Source of the DNA: a bacterium endosymbiont of Escarpia laminata
Lineage (GTDB): Bacteria > Pseudomonadota > Gammaproteobacteria > Chromatiales > Chromatiaceae
NCBI GenBank assembly: GCA_003660235.1
Contig: QGON01000071.1
Coordinates: 488,324 to 552,323 of the forward strand
Reading direction: 5' to 3'
Length of the DNA stretch: 64,000 nt
Part shown: one piece after another, positions 42,776-52,125 of the stretch
Position numbering within the stretch: position 1 is the stretch's first letter
Layout of the letters: each line of letters starts with the position of its first letter
Program-made: the position numbers and the translations under genes
The notes under the pieces: generated by a model
Told to the model about the DNA's origin: nothing
What the model saw: the letters and a program-made list of their open reading frames with translations, nothing else
The model's database searches: none

Positions 42776-43751
42776 ACTTACCGAATCCGACTTCCAGGAC
42801 GCCCATGACGACCTCAGAAGTCTGAAGCAGGCACTGGAAAGCGCCATTGTGGGGCAGGAGGGGCTGATCGATCGTCTGCTCATCGCCTTCATCTCGGGTG
42901 GACACGTCCTGCTGGAGGGGCTGCCCGGCCTGGGAAAGACCCACTTGGCCAAGGCGCTGGCCGGGGCCACCGGTCTCAAATTCTCACGGGTGCAGTGCAC
43001 GCCGGATCTGATGCCTGCGGATATCACCGGCAGTGAGATCCTGATTCGGGATCCGCAAGGTGAGCAGCGGCTCGATTTTCAGCGCGGCCCGATCTTCGCC
43101 CCGCTGGTACTGGTGGACGAGGTCAACCGCGCCACCCCGAAGACCCAGTCCGCACTGCTTGAGGCGATGCAGGAACATCAGGTCACCCACGCCGGCATCA
43201 CCCATCCCCTGCCCTCGCCGTTCTGGGTAATGGCAACCCAAAATCCTATCGAGATTGAAGGCACCTATCCGCTGCCGGAGGCCCAGCTCGACCGCTTTCT
43301 GGTCAAGCTCAACGTGGAGTTTCCCAGCGAAGCGGCCCTGCTCTCCATGCTCGACATCTCCCTTGACGACGAGCCGTCCGAGCATCTGCAACCGGTACTG
43401 GATCTGGAACGACTGGTATCGATCATGGCGACCGGCCGGGAGATCGTGATTGCTGACAGAATCAAACAGGCAGCGGTAACCCTGCTGCTCGCCACCCATC
43501 CCGCCACCTCAGGTGGAACCAGCCACTTTCGCTACGGCGCCAGCCCAAGGGGTCTGCAGGCGCTGCTCAAAACCGCCAGAATCCACGCACTGTTACAGGG
43601 CCGCCTGCAGGTCGATTTTGACGATCTGGCCAGGATGGCGTTGCCGGTGTTGCGCCATCGGGTATTGCTCACCATTGAGAGTGAACTGGACGGCATCAAC
43701 AGCGATAGCATCCTGCGTCAGATCATCCAGGAGTGGCGGAGCCGGATCTGA
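42759..43751 (+). CDS. MoxR-type AAA ATPase
   Basis: The 330-residue protein has Walker A GLPGLGKT (residues 54-61), Walker B LVLVDEVNRA, and the sensor region PFWVMATQNPIE. The MoxR continuation follows with EGTYPLPEAQLDRF and the C-terminal lid. MoxR ATPases act as chaperones that insert metals or mature partner proteins, commonly together with DUF58 and VWA proteins. Those partners follow directly here, in the standard order. The substrate may be the downstream VWA proteins or the cytochrome b561 (inference). Confidence 0.92.
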   Translation: MKASRELTESDFQDAHDDLRSLKQALESAIVGQEGLIDRLLIAFISGGHVLLEGLPGLGKTHLAKALAGATGLKFSRVQCTPDLMPADITGSEILIRDPQGEQRLDFQRGPIFAPLVLVDEVNRATPKTQSALLEAMQEHQVTHAGITHPLPSPFWVMATQNPIEIEGTYPLPEAQLDRFLVKLNVEFPSEAALLSMLDISLDDEPSEHLQPVLDLERLVSIMATGREIVIADRIKQAAVTLLLATHPATSGGTSHFRYGASPRGLQALLKTARIHALLQGRLQVDFDDLARMALPVLRHRVLLTIESELDGINSDSILRQIIQEWRSRI

Positions 43752-44626
43752 TGCACCCCCTCGAGGCCCTGAATGAGCAGGAACTGGGTCAGTTGACCCG
43801 TATCGCCGATCATCTGTTCAATACCCGGCTGCTGCTGGCCCCAGGCCACCGGCCCAACCGCATGCGGGCCGGATTCGGGGTGGAGTTTCTGGACCATCGG
43901 GAGTTCGTCCCCGGTGATGACCTGCGCGATATCGACTGGCGCGCCACCGCCCGCAGCCGCCACCCAAAGATTCGCCGCTACTGGGACGAGGCGGCTGCTG
44001 ACTGGACCATCTGCCTCGACCACAGCGCATCCATGGGATCGGGGGATAAATGGGCGCTGGCGGTTCAATGTGCCGCCGCGCTGGCCTATCTGCTGATCCA
44101 TCTGGATCACCGGGTCGCAATCCTGCTGTTCAGCGGTCAGGTCGACCAGCGGGTGCCGCTTGGACGAGGATCCAACCACTACGCCCGCGTACTGCAGACC
44201 CTGCGGAAAACCACTCCCCTGACGTCGGGTGGCGGGTCGGATCTGCGCGCCTGCATCCCCCATATCAAACGCCGCAGCCCGGTGTTCGTCATCAGCGATT
44301 TTCTGGTGGAGGATGGCATGCGCCCCGGTCTGGACAGGCTCAGGTTGCTTGGGGACCGAATCCACGCCCTCCAGGTTCGGGCTGACAACGACTTCCCTGA
44401 TGGTGGCGATGAGATGACACTCATGGATGTGGAGAGCGGCGAAACACTTGCCGTCACGCCGACCGAAACCGACCGGAAACATTTCAAACTGACGCTGGAC
44501 GCCTTCTCAGCCTCCCTCGAAAACTATTGCCATCGCCGCCATATTCAGTTCTCCCATGCCACCCCGGACATCCCCTGGAAAACGGTACTGACCCAACATT
44601 TTCACACCAGAGGCAGAGCCTCGTGA
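43751..44626 (+). CDS. DUF58 protein with VWA-like fold
   Basis: I start at ATG 43751, which shares a base with the MoxR stop; a GTG 18 nt earlier is possible. The 291-residue protein has the DUF58 core: GHRPNRMRAGFGVEF, REFVPGDDLRDIDW, and then a MIDAS-like DHSASMGSG (DxSxS). It is soluble. In MoxR systems DUF58 proteins are conserved partners thought to bind the ATPase. It is followed without gap by the BatA-like gene. Confidence 0.9.
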   Translation: MHPLEALNEQELGQLTRIADHLFNTRLLLAPGHRPNRMRAGFGVEFLDHREFVPGDDLRDIDWRATARSRHPKIRRYWDEAAADWTICLDHSASMGSGDKWALAVQCAAALAYLLIHLDHRVAILLFSGQVDQRVPLGRGSNHYARVLQTLRKTTPLTSGGGSDLRACIPHIKRRSPVFVISDFLVEDGMRPGLDRLRLLGDRIHALQVRADNDFPDGGDEMTLMDVESGETLAVTPTETDRKHFKLTLDAFSASLENYCHRRHIQFSHATPDIPWKTVLTQHFHTRGRAS

Positions 44627-46194
44627 TCAGCCTGGGCGCACCGCTCTGGCTCCTCCTGCTGAGTGGCCTGCCGCTGCTGCGCTGGCTGCACCGCTTCCAG
44701 CGGCAGGGCCGCATTCGACCCACTGCCGCACTCTTCCTCTGGCGGCGCATTCAGACCGAGGGGGCGGCCGGGAACACCGCCACCAAACCCGATCCGAGAT
44801 GGCGTTTGCGAGCGGTGATTGCCACTCTTCTGGTCCTGGCGCTGAGTGATCCCTATCGGGAAACGATAAGCGGTATACCGATAGAAGTCTGGCTAGATGA
44901 TTCTCTGAGTCAGTTCACTCGGGAAGGGGGGGAAACGCGGTTACAACGTGGCATCGACCGGCTCATCCAACGGGTGGAGAAGGAGCGTCCCTCCTCATTG
45001 ATCCTCCACTCACTGGGTAATCCCACCGTCACCCGGATAATAAATCCCCAGACCGATAGCGATTGGATCAGTGAACTCGAACAGTGGGGCAGCAATCCAC
45101 GGGGAGAACCCCACCCTCCCGCACCCGCGTTGATGCACCAGGGCAGCAGGCATGTCCTTTTGACAGATGGCGCGGATATCCAGCTCAACCATTGGCTGAA
45201 AAGCGCACCGCTTTCCGAGATCATCCAGACCGGCAGCAGCACCAGCAATCTATCGTTGACCCGCCTGGCCATTCGTCCCTCACCGGACACCCCCTTTGCT
45301 GCGCAGGGGCTGGTAGAGCTGTGGAACAGCGGTGAGTCTGAAATGAACGCCAGACTGATCCTGATCCAGCGTGGCCGTGAAATAGAGAGCTGGTCGGTCA
45401 AACTCCCGCCCGGAGAGAGCAGGCTGCTGGATTTTGTGACAGACCTCGGTTACCCGGCCGACCTTATTGCCAGACTTCATGCAGCAGACGATTCACTGCC
45501 CCTGGATAATGAACTACGGCTCCCGCTCTCCAGCGCCTTGAAACCGATTGCCGTCAAGGTAACGGGAGAGTGCGGCCTCTATCTGTCTGCTTTTCTGCAG
45601 TCCCATCCAGGGCTTGAACCGTCCGAACGCAATCCCGGCATCACCATCGACTGCGACAACATCCAGACCTCTGCCGAGACACCCCTGCTCCGCCTGCACG
45701 GTAGCGGCGGTCAGCAGACAACCCATTCGCCGGGGCACTGGCATGTAAAGGATGGGGTTCAACATCTGTCGATCCACCGGGGCTTAACTTTCAGCCTGGA
45801 AGAGGGTGAAGCAACATCTTCAGGCGTCACGCTGCTGAGTGCGGACGGCCACTCCCTGATTCGGGAGAGCCGTACACCCGCACAGACTATCGACGTCTAT
45901 CTCGATCTCCAGCAGCCCGCTTTCGCTCACAGCCCGGAATACCCACTGCTTTTGTCAGCACTGATCGAGCGCCTGCTGCAACGCCCTCTCGCTGAAAGCC
46001 TGGTCTCCGCCTCCCGTAACCCGGATGCATCCCGGATCACACCGCTCTCCCTGCCGGAAACCTCAAACAGACCCGCGAATGATCTCTCCAAACAGCAGCT
46101 ATCCATTACCAGCCTGCCGATCTTCACGGCCCTTGTACTGTTGCTGATCGACATGCTGTGGGGCTTCCGGCCGCAACGCAGGAACGATAGATGA
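44623..46194 (+). CDS. BatA-like membrane protein with VWA-like domain
   Basis: A GTG overlaps the DUF58 stop (GTGA), giving 523 residues. The N-terminus has the aerotolerance-regulator type membrane unit (segments about 3-20 and 62-77). Next comes a VWA-like fold with a DxSxS motif (Asp92, Ser94, Ser96). A long periplasmic or cytoplasmic beta section follows, and a final membrane segment lies near residues 498-513. It has the general plan of BatA/BatB-type proteins of MoxR clusters. The next gene overlaps by 4 nt. Confidence 0.75.
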   Translation: MISLGAPLWLLLLSGLPLLRWLHRFQRQGRIRPTAALFLWRRIQTEGAAGNTATKPDPRWRLRAVIATLLVLALSDPYRETISGIPIEVWLDDSLSQFTREGGETRLQRGIDRLIQRVEKERPSSLILHSLGNPTVTRIINPQTDSDWISELEQWGSNPRGEPHPPAPALMHQGSRHVLLTDGADIQLNHWLKSAPLSEIIQTGSSTSNLSLTRLAIRPSPDTPFAAQGLVELWNSGESEMNARLILIQRGREIESWSVKLPPGESRLLDFVTDLGYPADLIARLHAADDSLPLDNELRLPLSSALKPIAVKVTGECGLYLSAFLQSHPGLEPSERNPGITIDCDNIQTSAETPLLRLHGSGGQQTTHSPGHWHVKDGVQHLSIHRGLTFSLEEGEATSSGVTLLSADGHSLIRESRTPAQTIDVYLDLQQPAFAHSPEYPLLLSALIERLLQRPLAESLVSASRNPDASRITPLSLPETSNRPANDLSKQQLSITSLPIFTALVLLLIDMLWGFRPQRRNDR

Positions 46195-48668
46195 GAGAGG
46201 GTGTCTTGCATAGATTGTTCCCCCTTTTCGGCTATCCACTTGTCGCGTTATTTCTGTTGCTCGCCTGGTGGAACCCGGATCTGCTACCCGCCGACGAGCC
46301 TCTGGATCTGCTGGTAGTGATGGACGAGTCCGAAAGTGTCGGACAGCAATTTTCCTACCAAAGCTGGCAGGGGCTCAGGCCTCTGCTGGCCGATCTTCCC
46401 GCCAACAGCCGCTTCAGTCTGATCCGTTTTGCCGACCGGCCACAGACGGAGATCACCTGGAAGCCGATATCCGACAACGAGCTGCAACAACAACTCCAGC
46501 AACCGGCACCGCCCCGAACCCTCTCCCTCGACAGCAATACCAGCGCGATTGGAACAGCGCTGGAGTGGGCCACCAATCAGCTTGTTCCCAGCCACAGGAG
46601 CGCCATTCTGCTGTTCAGCGACGGCCGTGAAAACAGTGGCACGCCACCCCCCGCACTTCCCGATGCCGAGGGTAACATCGCACTCTTCTGGTCCTCACCT
46701 CCGGTACGGTATGCAGCTAACCACCCGGTTATCGAGTCGATCAATCTTCCGGAAAAGGTAAAACCGGCGATGACGTTTCCCGTCAGCATCGCCATAACAT
46801 CTCCCACTGCAGGAGAGAGCCTGCTGATCGTCAAGCTCGATGGACATCAGCTGACAGAGAAACCGTTGCGCTTTACAGCGCAATCAAGCACCGTCCATCA
46901 TCTGCAACTCAGTGCAACAACCACTGGGCCACATCTGCTGGAGTTGACGATTTTGGACCCGAATGGGGATCTATTGGATTCCAGAGAGCGCTATTTTGAG
47001 GTCGTACGAGAACATCAACTGCTCTATATCTCGCACCAGCCCCCTTCCCTGCCGGTGCAGCAACTCCAGCAGAGCGGCTGGGGAATCACACGCCTGTCAC
47101 CACTACAGCTGAATTCGCAGCCGGACAGCTTCAAAGACACCTCTCTCGTCTTGATTGACGATATTCCCGCCGACGAGTTAGCGCCGGAAACCGTGACTGC
47201 GCTCACCGGGGCGGTGGAACAGCAGGGAGTGGGACTCATTGTGCTCGGTGGTCCCAAAGCCTTCGGCAGTGGCGGATATCGTCACTCCGCACTGGAGCGG
47301 CTACTGCCCGTCGAAGCGGAATCCGCCCGTCCTGAGGCGGCGGCGGCATTTCTCTTTCTGGTGGACAAGTCGGGTAGCATGGACTCCGCAACCCTTCCCC
47401 AGAGCCGTCTTGCCACCGCGTTTCGGGCGGTGGCGGAGAGTGCCGGATCGCTGCGCGCCGGAGATCATATCGGGCTGATCGCGTTCGATCGGGAGGTCCA
47501 GCCGTTATTGCCGTTACAGGCCTATGCCGATCCGCTATCAACCCTGAGTCGCAGGTGGGAGGTAAGCCCCTCCGGCGGTACCCGACTGACACCTGCACTC
47601 ACTACCGCTATCGGACAACTGGCTGCTGCAACGCCGAAAAAACGCTTTCTGATACTGGTCACCGACGGGTTCGTTGAAGGGGAGTCCATAGAACCGCTGA
47701 TTGGAAAAATGCAAGCCGCCGGCATCATGTTGATCGCCCTGGCAGTCGGTGAGGACGCAGACCTTTCGGTGCTGCAACAACTCGCCACCGCCACTGGTGG
47801 ACAGGTTCTGCAAGTTGCCAAAACCGCGGAGCTACCCCGCTTCATGCGGCGCGAGTTGGAGCAGCAACGGCAGAGTTGGCAGCCGGCGGCGGTAAAAACC
47901 CAATCCGTGGCGCCGATGCCATTTTCCATCCCGCAGGAAACGGCCTGGCTACCCGTCAACGGCTACCAGGTAACCCGCACCAAACCCGACTCCACCGCCT
48001 ATCTTGCCACCCCCAATGGCGATCCTCTGCTGGCCGTCAGACAGACGGCGGCAGGACGGGTGGCCGCCCTCCCCGGCGGTTGGCTCCGAGCAGTGAATAA
48101 CATCCATTTTACCCAGAGCCTGCTGGCGTGGCTCGACAGGCAGGGGGACAACCCTCACCTGCGGCTGGACTATCGAAGTATGGCAGGCGAGTTGCAGATA
48201 AAGATCGACGCCCTCGATAGCAAGGGTCGTTGGAGTGATGCAAGGGTTGCCGAACTGATTCTGGAAACACCTGCTGGAATCCGCCAGCAACACCACCTGA
48301 CACCCTCCGCACCGGGACGATTTGAAGCCACTATCAAGACTCCCCTCTCCGGCCTCTATCAGGCATGGGTCAGGGTTGGCAACGAGCGGACCCACCGGCT
48401 GCTCCAGCAGAGCCGAAACAGTGAATCGATAGAGACCCCCGTTATCCCGTGGCTGCAGGCTGGAGTTGACCAGGGCAGCATCCGAAACGGGTCAAAAACG
48501 GCGTTTACGACACTCCTGAAGTCAACCGGCAGAAGATCACCTTCACGCAAGATCTGGCTGCTGCTGGCGCTCTTTCTATTCTTTTCTATCGTGCTGCACG
48601 AACGGCGCGCCGGAATCTTTGCAGCACTCCCACAAAAAAATGGTGGAGACCAGAATGAATCAACCTGA
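46191..48668 (+). CDS. double-VWA membrane protein with GATase-like segment
   Basis: The 825-residue protein has an N-terminal membrane segment (about 10-27) and a first VWA domain with DESES (45-49). A beta sandwich is followed by a glutamine-amidotransferase-like fold without catalytic Cys (IVLGGPKAFGSGGYR near 350-365). A second VWA domain has DKSGS (392-396). A C-terminal beta domain and a final membrane segment (about 785-802) complete the chain. Two intact MIDAS sites in one chain suggest metal-dependent binding of two partners. Proteins of this plan are known from MoxR clusters of many bacteria; the biological role is unclear. Confidence 0.8.
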   Translation: MREGVLHRLFPLFGYPLVALFLLLAWWNPDLLPADEPLDLLVVMDESESVGQQFSYQSWQGLRPLLADLPANSRFSLIRFADRPQTEITWKPISDNELQQQLQQPAPPRTLSLDSNTSAIGTALEWATNQLVPSHRSAILLFSDGRENSGTPPPALPDAEGNIALFWSSPPVRYAANHPVIESINLPEKVKPAMTFPVSIAITSPTAGESLLIVKLDGHQLTEKPLRFTAQSSTVHHLQLSATTTGPHLLELTILDPNGDLLDSRERYFEVVREHQLLYISHQPPSLPVQQLQQSGWGITRLSPLQLNSQPDSFKDTSLVLIDDIPADELAPETVTALTGAVEQQGVGLIVLGGPKAFGSGGYRHSALERLLPVEAESARPEAAAAFLFLVDKSGSMDSATLPQSRLATAFRAVAESAGSLRAGDHIGLIAFDREVQPLLPLQAYADPLSTLSRRWEVSPSGGTRLTPALTTAIGQLAAATPKKRFLILVTDGFVEGESIEPLIGKMQAAGIMLIALAVGEDADLSVLQQLATATGGQVLQVAKTAELPRFMRRELEQQRQSWQPAAVKTQSVAPMPFSIPQETAWLPVNGYQVTRTKPDSTAYLATPNGDPLLAVRQTAAGRVAALPGGWLRAVNNIHFTQSLLAWLDRQGDNPHLRLDYRSMAGELQIKIDALDSKGRWSDARVAELILETPAGIRQQHHLTPSAPGRFEATIKTPLSGLYQAWVRVGNERTHRLLQQSRNSESIETPVIPWLQAGVDQGSIRNGSKTAFTTLLKSTGRRSPSRKIWLLLALFLFFSIVLHERRAGIFAALPQKNGGDQNEST

Positions 48669-49215
48669 CATGATCCGGGTATGGGATCCTTTGGTACGCA
48701 TCTTCCACTGGCTGCTGGCAGCAAGTTTCGCGGTCGCCTGGTATACCCAGGAGGCGAATTACGAGCTTCATCTGCAGGCAGGTTATACCATTATAGGTCT
48801 GGTCTGTTTTCGCACTCTTTGGGGCCTTATCGGGCCGACTCATGCCCGTTTTTCCGATTTCGTCACTGGCCCGCGCAAGGTACTGGATTATACGAAGTCG
48901 TTGCTGCGGCAACAGGCATCACGCCACCTCGGGCACAATCCGGCGGGAGGCATGATGGTGCTGCTCCTGCTGCTAGGGCTTTTGGTGGTGACAATCAGCG
49001 GCATCGCCCTGGACGGTGCAGAGAACTGGTCCGGCCCGCTTGCCGAGATGGAACTCTACCGCCATAAACAGAGTATTCTCGATATCCACGTTTGGAGCAC
49101 CAATGCCTTGTTGATCTTGATACCACTGCATATTCTCGGCGTCGTCCACGCCTCCATTGCACACCGTGAAAACCTGATCAAAGCGATGATCAGCGGCAAC
49201 AAGCGAAGCTCGTAG
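48655..49215 (+). CDS. cytochrome b561-type membrane protein
   Basis: I start at ATG 48655, preceded by GGAG and overlapping the VWA gene by 14 nt; the product is 186 residues. It begins IRVWDPLVRIFHWLLA, typical of the cytochrome b/b561 family that carries electrons in the membrane. Four membrane segments are visible (about 12-33, 41-60, 100-120, 142-165). His residues in segments 1 and 4 (RIFHW, IPLHILGVVH) could be haem ligands. The stop codon TAG lies inside the REP-like element that follows. A MoxR cluster ending in a cytochrome suggests electron transfer as part of its job (inference). Confidence 0.85.
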   Translation: MNQPDMIRVWDPLVRIFHWLLAASFAVAWYTQEANYELHLQAGYTIIGLVCFRTLWGLIGPTHARFSDFVTGPRKVLDYTKSLLRQQASRHLGHNPAGGMMVLLLLLGLLVVTISGIALDGAENWSGPLAEMELYRHKQSILDIHVWSTNALLILIPLHILGVVHASIAHRENLIKAMISGNKRSS

Positions 49216-49299
49216 GCCTGATCAAACGCAGCGGATCAGGCAGCAGCACTGGTGGAACATACGGCATTTGCCGCTTCCGCAAGTTTGAACCGGCCTACG
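49211..49299 (+). repeat. REP-like element, full copy overlapping a stop codon
   Basis: The ends CGTAGGCCTGATCAAACGCAG and TTTGAACCGGCCTACG match the elements at 17601 and 53059. The cytochrome gene stop (TAG, 49213-49215) is made by the first bases of the element, so its insertion may have set the present C-terminus. It separates the MoxR cluster from the ebo cluster. Confidence 0.7.
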
Positions 49300-49329
49300 G
49301 CGTTACCCGATTATTAGTATGACCGATTG

Positions 49330-49341
49330 ATCTATATAGAT
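49330..49341. promoter_or_regulatory. 12-bp palindrome before the ebo operon
   Basis: ATCTATATAGAT is a perfect 12-bp palindrome placed 5 nt before the first ebo start codon. It could be an operator or a translation-blocking hairpin, and it leaves no room for a standard ribosome site. Confidence 0.3.
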
Positions 49342-49346
49342 AGCAG

Positions 49347-50189
49347 ATGAAACTCGCTTACAGCACAAACGCCTATACCCGCACCGATCTTATCAGTGCG
49401 CTGGCCAGTATTGCCGATATCGGTTTTTCCGGCGCCGAGATCCTCTGCGATGCGCCCCATTTGCGTCCTCATCAGGCAGACGCCGACGAAGTTTCTGCCA
49501 TCTCCAGGCTATTGCAGGAGAAGCATCTTGCTATCAGCAATCTGAACGTCAATACAGCCAACACCTACTTCAACCCGCTGCCACCTGAAAATGTTTTCGA
49601 ACCGGCACTCAGCAGCCGCAGGGATGAGTGGCGGGAGTGGCGTATCGAATACACCCTCAAGGCACTGCAACTGGCGCAACAGCTTGGGGCAAAGTGCATC
49701 AGTGTCACCTCCGGCCAACCCGGTTCCGGCGGCGATCCGGCAGCTGGGCTGACACTTTTCGTCGACAGTCTCAAACAGGTCTGCAACCTCGCAGAAGCGT
49801 TGGATCTCCGGGTGGGCATAGAGTACGAACCCGGACTGCTCGTTGAGCGCGCCACCGAGGCGGCCGATATCATCGACCGGGTGGGATCAGCCAACCTCGG
49901 AGTCAACCTCGACATCGGTCACTCCTACCTGGATGGAGAGTCACCAGAGGCGTCGATCGAACTGCTCAGCGGCAGGATCTGGAACGTGCATGTGGAGGAC
50001 ATCCTCGGCATGAAGCACTACCACCATATTCCCGGCGATGGCGACCTCCCCTTCGGACGTTACTTCGATGCGCTGCATAGGCAGGGTTATGATAACTTTC
50101 TGACGGTCGAACTCTACACCTATCCGCACAATCCCATCGAGGCGGGTGAAAGATCCCTCGCCTACCTCTCACGAATTCTGCCTCGATGA
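49347..50189 (+). CDS. XylA-like TIM-barrel sugar phosphate isomerase/epimerase
   Basis: The 280-residue protein is an AP-endonuclease-2/xylose-isomerase-like barrel. It begins KLAYSTNAYTRTDL, has VGIEYEPG near residue 155, GVNLDIGHSYLDG near 190 and VHVEDILGMKHYHHIPGDGD near 212. The Glu, Asp and His residues in these blocks are the expected metal ligands. Its stop overlaps the eboC start, so it belongs to the ebo operon. It is distinct from the longer EboE barrel at 53155. A role in modifying a sugar or cyclitol phosphate fits the context (inference). Confidence 0.75.
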   Translation: MKLAYSTNAYTRTDLISALASIADIGFSGAEILCDAPHLRPHQADADEVSAISRLLQEKHLAISNLNVNTANTYFNPLPPENVFEPALSSRRDEWREWRIEYTLKALQLAQQLGAKCISVTSGQPGSGGDPAAGLTLFVDSLKQVCNLAEALDLRVGIEYEPGLLVERATEAADIIDRVGSANLGVNLDIGHSYLDGESPEASIELLSGRIWNVHVEDILGMKHYHHIPGDGDLPFGRYFDALHRQGYDNFLTVELYTYPHNPIEAGERSLAYLSRILPR

Positions 50190-51070
50190 ATACAACGCAG
50201 AGCCGTCCATTGATCGACTACCTGCAACTGGTGCGGGCGCCGGCAATCTTCACTGCCTTGTCAAACATCCTTGCGGCCCACCTCATCATCACACAAGGGG
50301 AGATTGCCTGGCTGCAACTGCTGCTTCTGCTGGGTTCCACCGCCGCACTCTATAGCGCAGGCATGGCGCTCAATGACTGGTTCGACTACAGAATCGATCT
50401 GAAGGAACGGCCACAACGCCCACTGCCTTCCGGCAGAATAGAACGACAGAACGCTTTGTTTCTCGGCTTGGAACTGCTTGTGATAGGTATAGGCCTCGCC
50501 GCCTATGCAAATATTCAGTCGATGTTCATCGCCATCATCATCGCACTGCTGGTGTTACTCTACGACGGCCTGCTCAAACGCACCCTGCTCGGCAGCCTGA
50601 ACATGGGCGGCTGCCGCTATTTCAACTGGTTGCTCGGGTTTTCCTTCCTGCCACTCACCGGAGATCTGCTGATCATAACGCTGCCGGTTTTTATCTACAT
50701 CACTGCGCTGACCCTGCTCAGCCGCGAAGAGGAGCAGGCAAGGCACCGCTGGGTGCTCATACTCACCGCTGTGGGCATCATCGCTGCCGGGTTACTCATT
50801 TTCCTGCTGGCACCGGCGCCAATACAGGATCATCCACTATTGGCGCTGGGGATGGCTGCAGGTCTGTTCATCGTATCCCGGCAGTTACTTGTCACCTACC
50901 GTGACTTTACCCCTGCAAGAGTCGCAGCCACCATCAAACTGCTGCTGTTCGGTATCATCCTGTTGGACGCATTGTTGGTACTGGCCTTCGGTCCCTGGTG
51001 GGGCGCCTTGGCCGTACTGAGCCTGATGCTGCCGGGAAAACTGCTGGCAAGGTTCATGTATGTCACATGA
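50186..51070 (+). CDS. eboC: UbiA-family prenyltransferase EboC
   Basis: The ATG overlaps the previous stop (ATGA). The 294-residue protein has about eight or nine membrane segments. The prenyl-diphosphate motif NDWFDYRID lies near residue 65 and is followed by ERPQRPLPSGR. The second acidic region is LYDGLLKRTLLG followed by SLNMGGCRYFNWLLG, which is typical for the EboC group. It should join a prenyl chain to a small acceptor at the membrane. In ebo clusters it is required for export of a precursor to the periplasm (shown for scytonemin in cyanobacteria). Confidence 0.88.
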   Translation: MNTTQSRPLIDYLQLVRAPAIFTALSNILAAHLIITQGEIAWLQLLLLLGSTAALYSAGMALNDWFDYRIDLKERPQRPLPSGRIERQNALFLGLELLVIGIGLAAYANIQSMFIAIIIALLVLLYDGLLKRTLLGSLNMGGCRYFNWLLGFSFLPLTGDLLIITLPVFIYITALTLLSREEEQARHRWVLILTAVGIIAAGLLIFLLAPAPIQDHPLLALGMAAGLFIVSRQLLVTYRDFTPARVAATIKLLLFGIILLDALLVLAFGPWWGALAVLSLMLPGKLLARFMYVT

Positions 51071-51157
51071 GAAACCCTTGGTTCCAACCTTTTCAAACAG
51101 GTTTATACAGAAAAGCCATGCTGTGACGATACATCTACTGAATCACAGAAAAAACGG

Positions 51158-51186
51158 CTTTTAGATGCTCCCCGTAACGATATAAT
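51158..51186 (+). promoter_or_regulatory. candidate internal promoter before eboA
   Basis: A perfect -10 TATAAT (51181-51186) lies 40 nt before the eboA start in a 156-nt gap. The -35 at 17 bp is poor (CTTTTA), so this is only a candidate. Confidence 0.35.
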
Positions 51187-51226
51187 CTCTATAATTCAGA
51201 CGGGGCGAAACTATTTGGAACAATCC

Positions 51227-52102
51227 ATGGAAGACCTTGATAACTTTCAAGCCCAGCTGACTGCGGCGATAGCGCCGGTTCTGACGGACAGTGGCAAGAC
51301 ATGGTTCGACAAAACGCTGGAGAAACTGGCCGCCAGCGATCAGCCTCTTGACGATCTGGGACTCTACTCAGCAATGGCCAAGCGCAAGCTGGGAAACAGG
51401 CGTTTGGAACATGCCCCTGCCATAGACGCCGTCTTCTCTCCTCTCGACATCCGCCGCTGGGGGGAAGCTGACGCCGCCCGGCTCGTTCTGCTGCTATCGG
51501 TGGTCAGGCGTCTGCCGGATCAAACCGAAGAGTTGGTGCAAGCCTATTACAGGATGGGTGACGAATCCGAACGCATCGCCCTCATCCGGGGACTGATCCT
51601 CTTCGCAGCAGCGGACTATCTGACCACCATCGCCCTCGATGCGGGACGTACCAACAGCCTGGAGCTGCTCTCCGCCCTCTCGCTGGACAACCCCTACCCC
51701 GCCTCCTTCTACAGTGAGCAGGCGTTCAATCAGATGGTTTTGAAGTGCCTCTTTCTCGGTCTTGCCATAGAGCGGGTGGTGGGGCTTGAACAGCGTGCAA
51801 ATCCGGATCTTACCCGCATGTGCGAGAATTATGTCGTCGAGCGGGAGAATGCCAGCCGTACCCTGCCGGTCGATATTTGGCTGGCCATCGGGCCTCATGC
51901 CACAACGGAAGGGGAACAGCAGATCCTGGCCTATCTGAGCCACGAAGAGACAGGACACCGCTACTACACGGCACTTGCCCTGGGACAGCGTCTGTCAGAA
52001 AAGCCGCCGCTCAAGTCGCATCTGCAGGATCGGCTGAAACTGGAAGATAACACGCTCGTTCTCGACTTACTGCAGGATCTTCTGCAACAACAGCCGGGCT
52101 AA
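51227..52102 (+). CDS. eboA: EboA-domain protein
   Basis: I use ATG 51227; a TTG four codons earlier is possible. The 291-residue, mostly helical, soluble protein matches the EboA group in size and position. It has GKTWFDKTLEKLA near residue 22, SPLDIRRWGEADAARLVLLL near 72, and NQMVLKCLFLGLAIERV near 160. No catalytic motif is known for EboA. I infer identity from the neighbours (eboC before, eboB after) as much as from the sequence. Confidence 0.75.
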   Translation: MEDLDNFQAQLTAAIAPVLTDSGKTWFDKTLEKLAASDQPLDDLGLYSAMAKRKLGNRRLEHAPAIDAVFSPLDIRRWGEADAARLVLLLSVVRRLPDQTEELVQAYYRMGDESERIALIRGLILFAAADYLTTIALDAGRTNSLELLSALSLDNPYPASFYSEQAFNQMVLKCLFLGLAIERVVGLEQRANPDLTRMCENYVVERENASRTLPVDIWLAIGPHATTEGEQQILAYLSHEETGHRYYTALALGQRLSEKPPLKSHLQDRLKLEDNTLVLDLLQDLLQQQPG

Positions 52103-52125
52103 CCAACAAATTCAGGGAGTCATTT

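Noticed and set aside
51124..51151. CTGTGA...TCACAG inverted repeat before eboA as a CRP site
   Set aside because: The half sites are 16 bp apart; CRP needs 6 bp.
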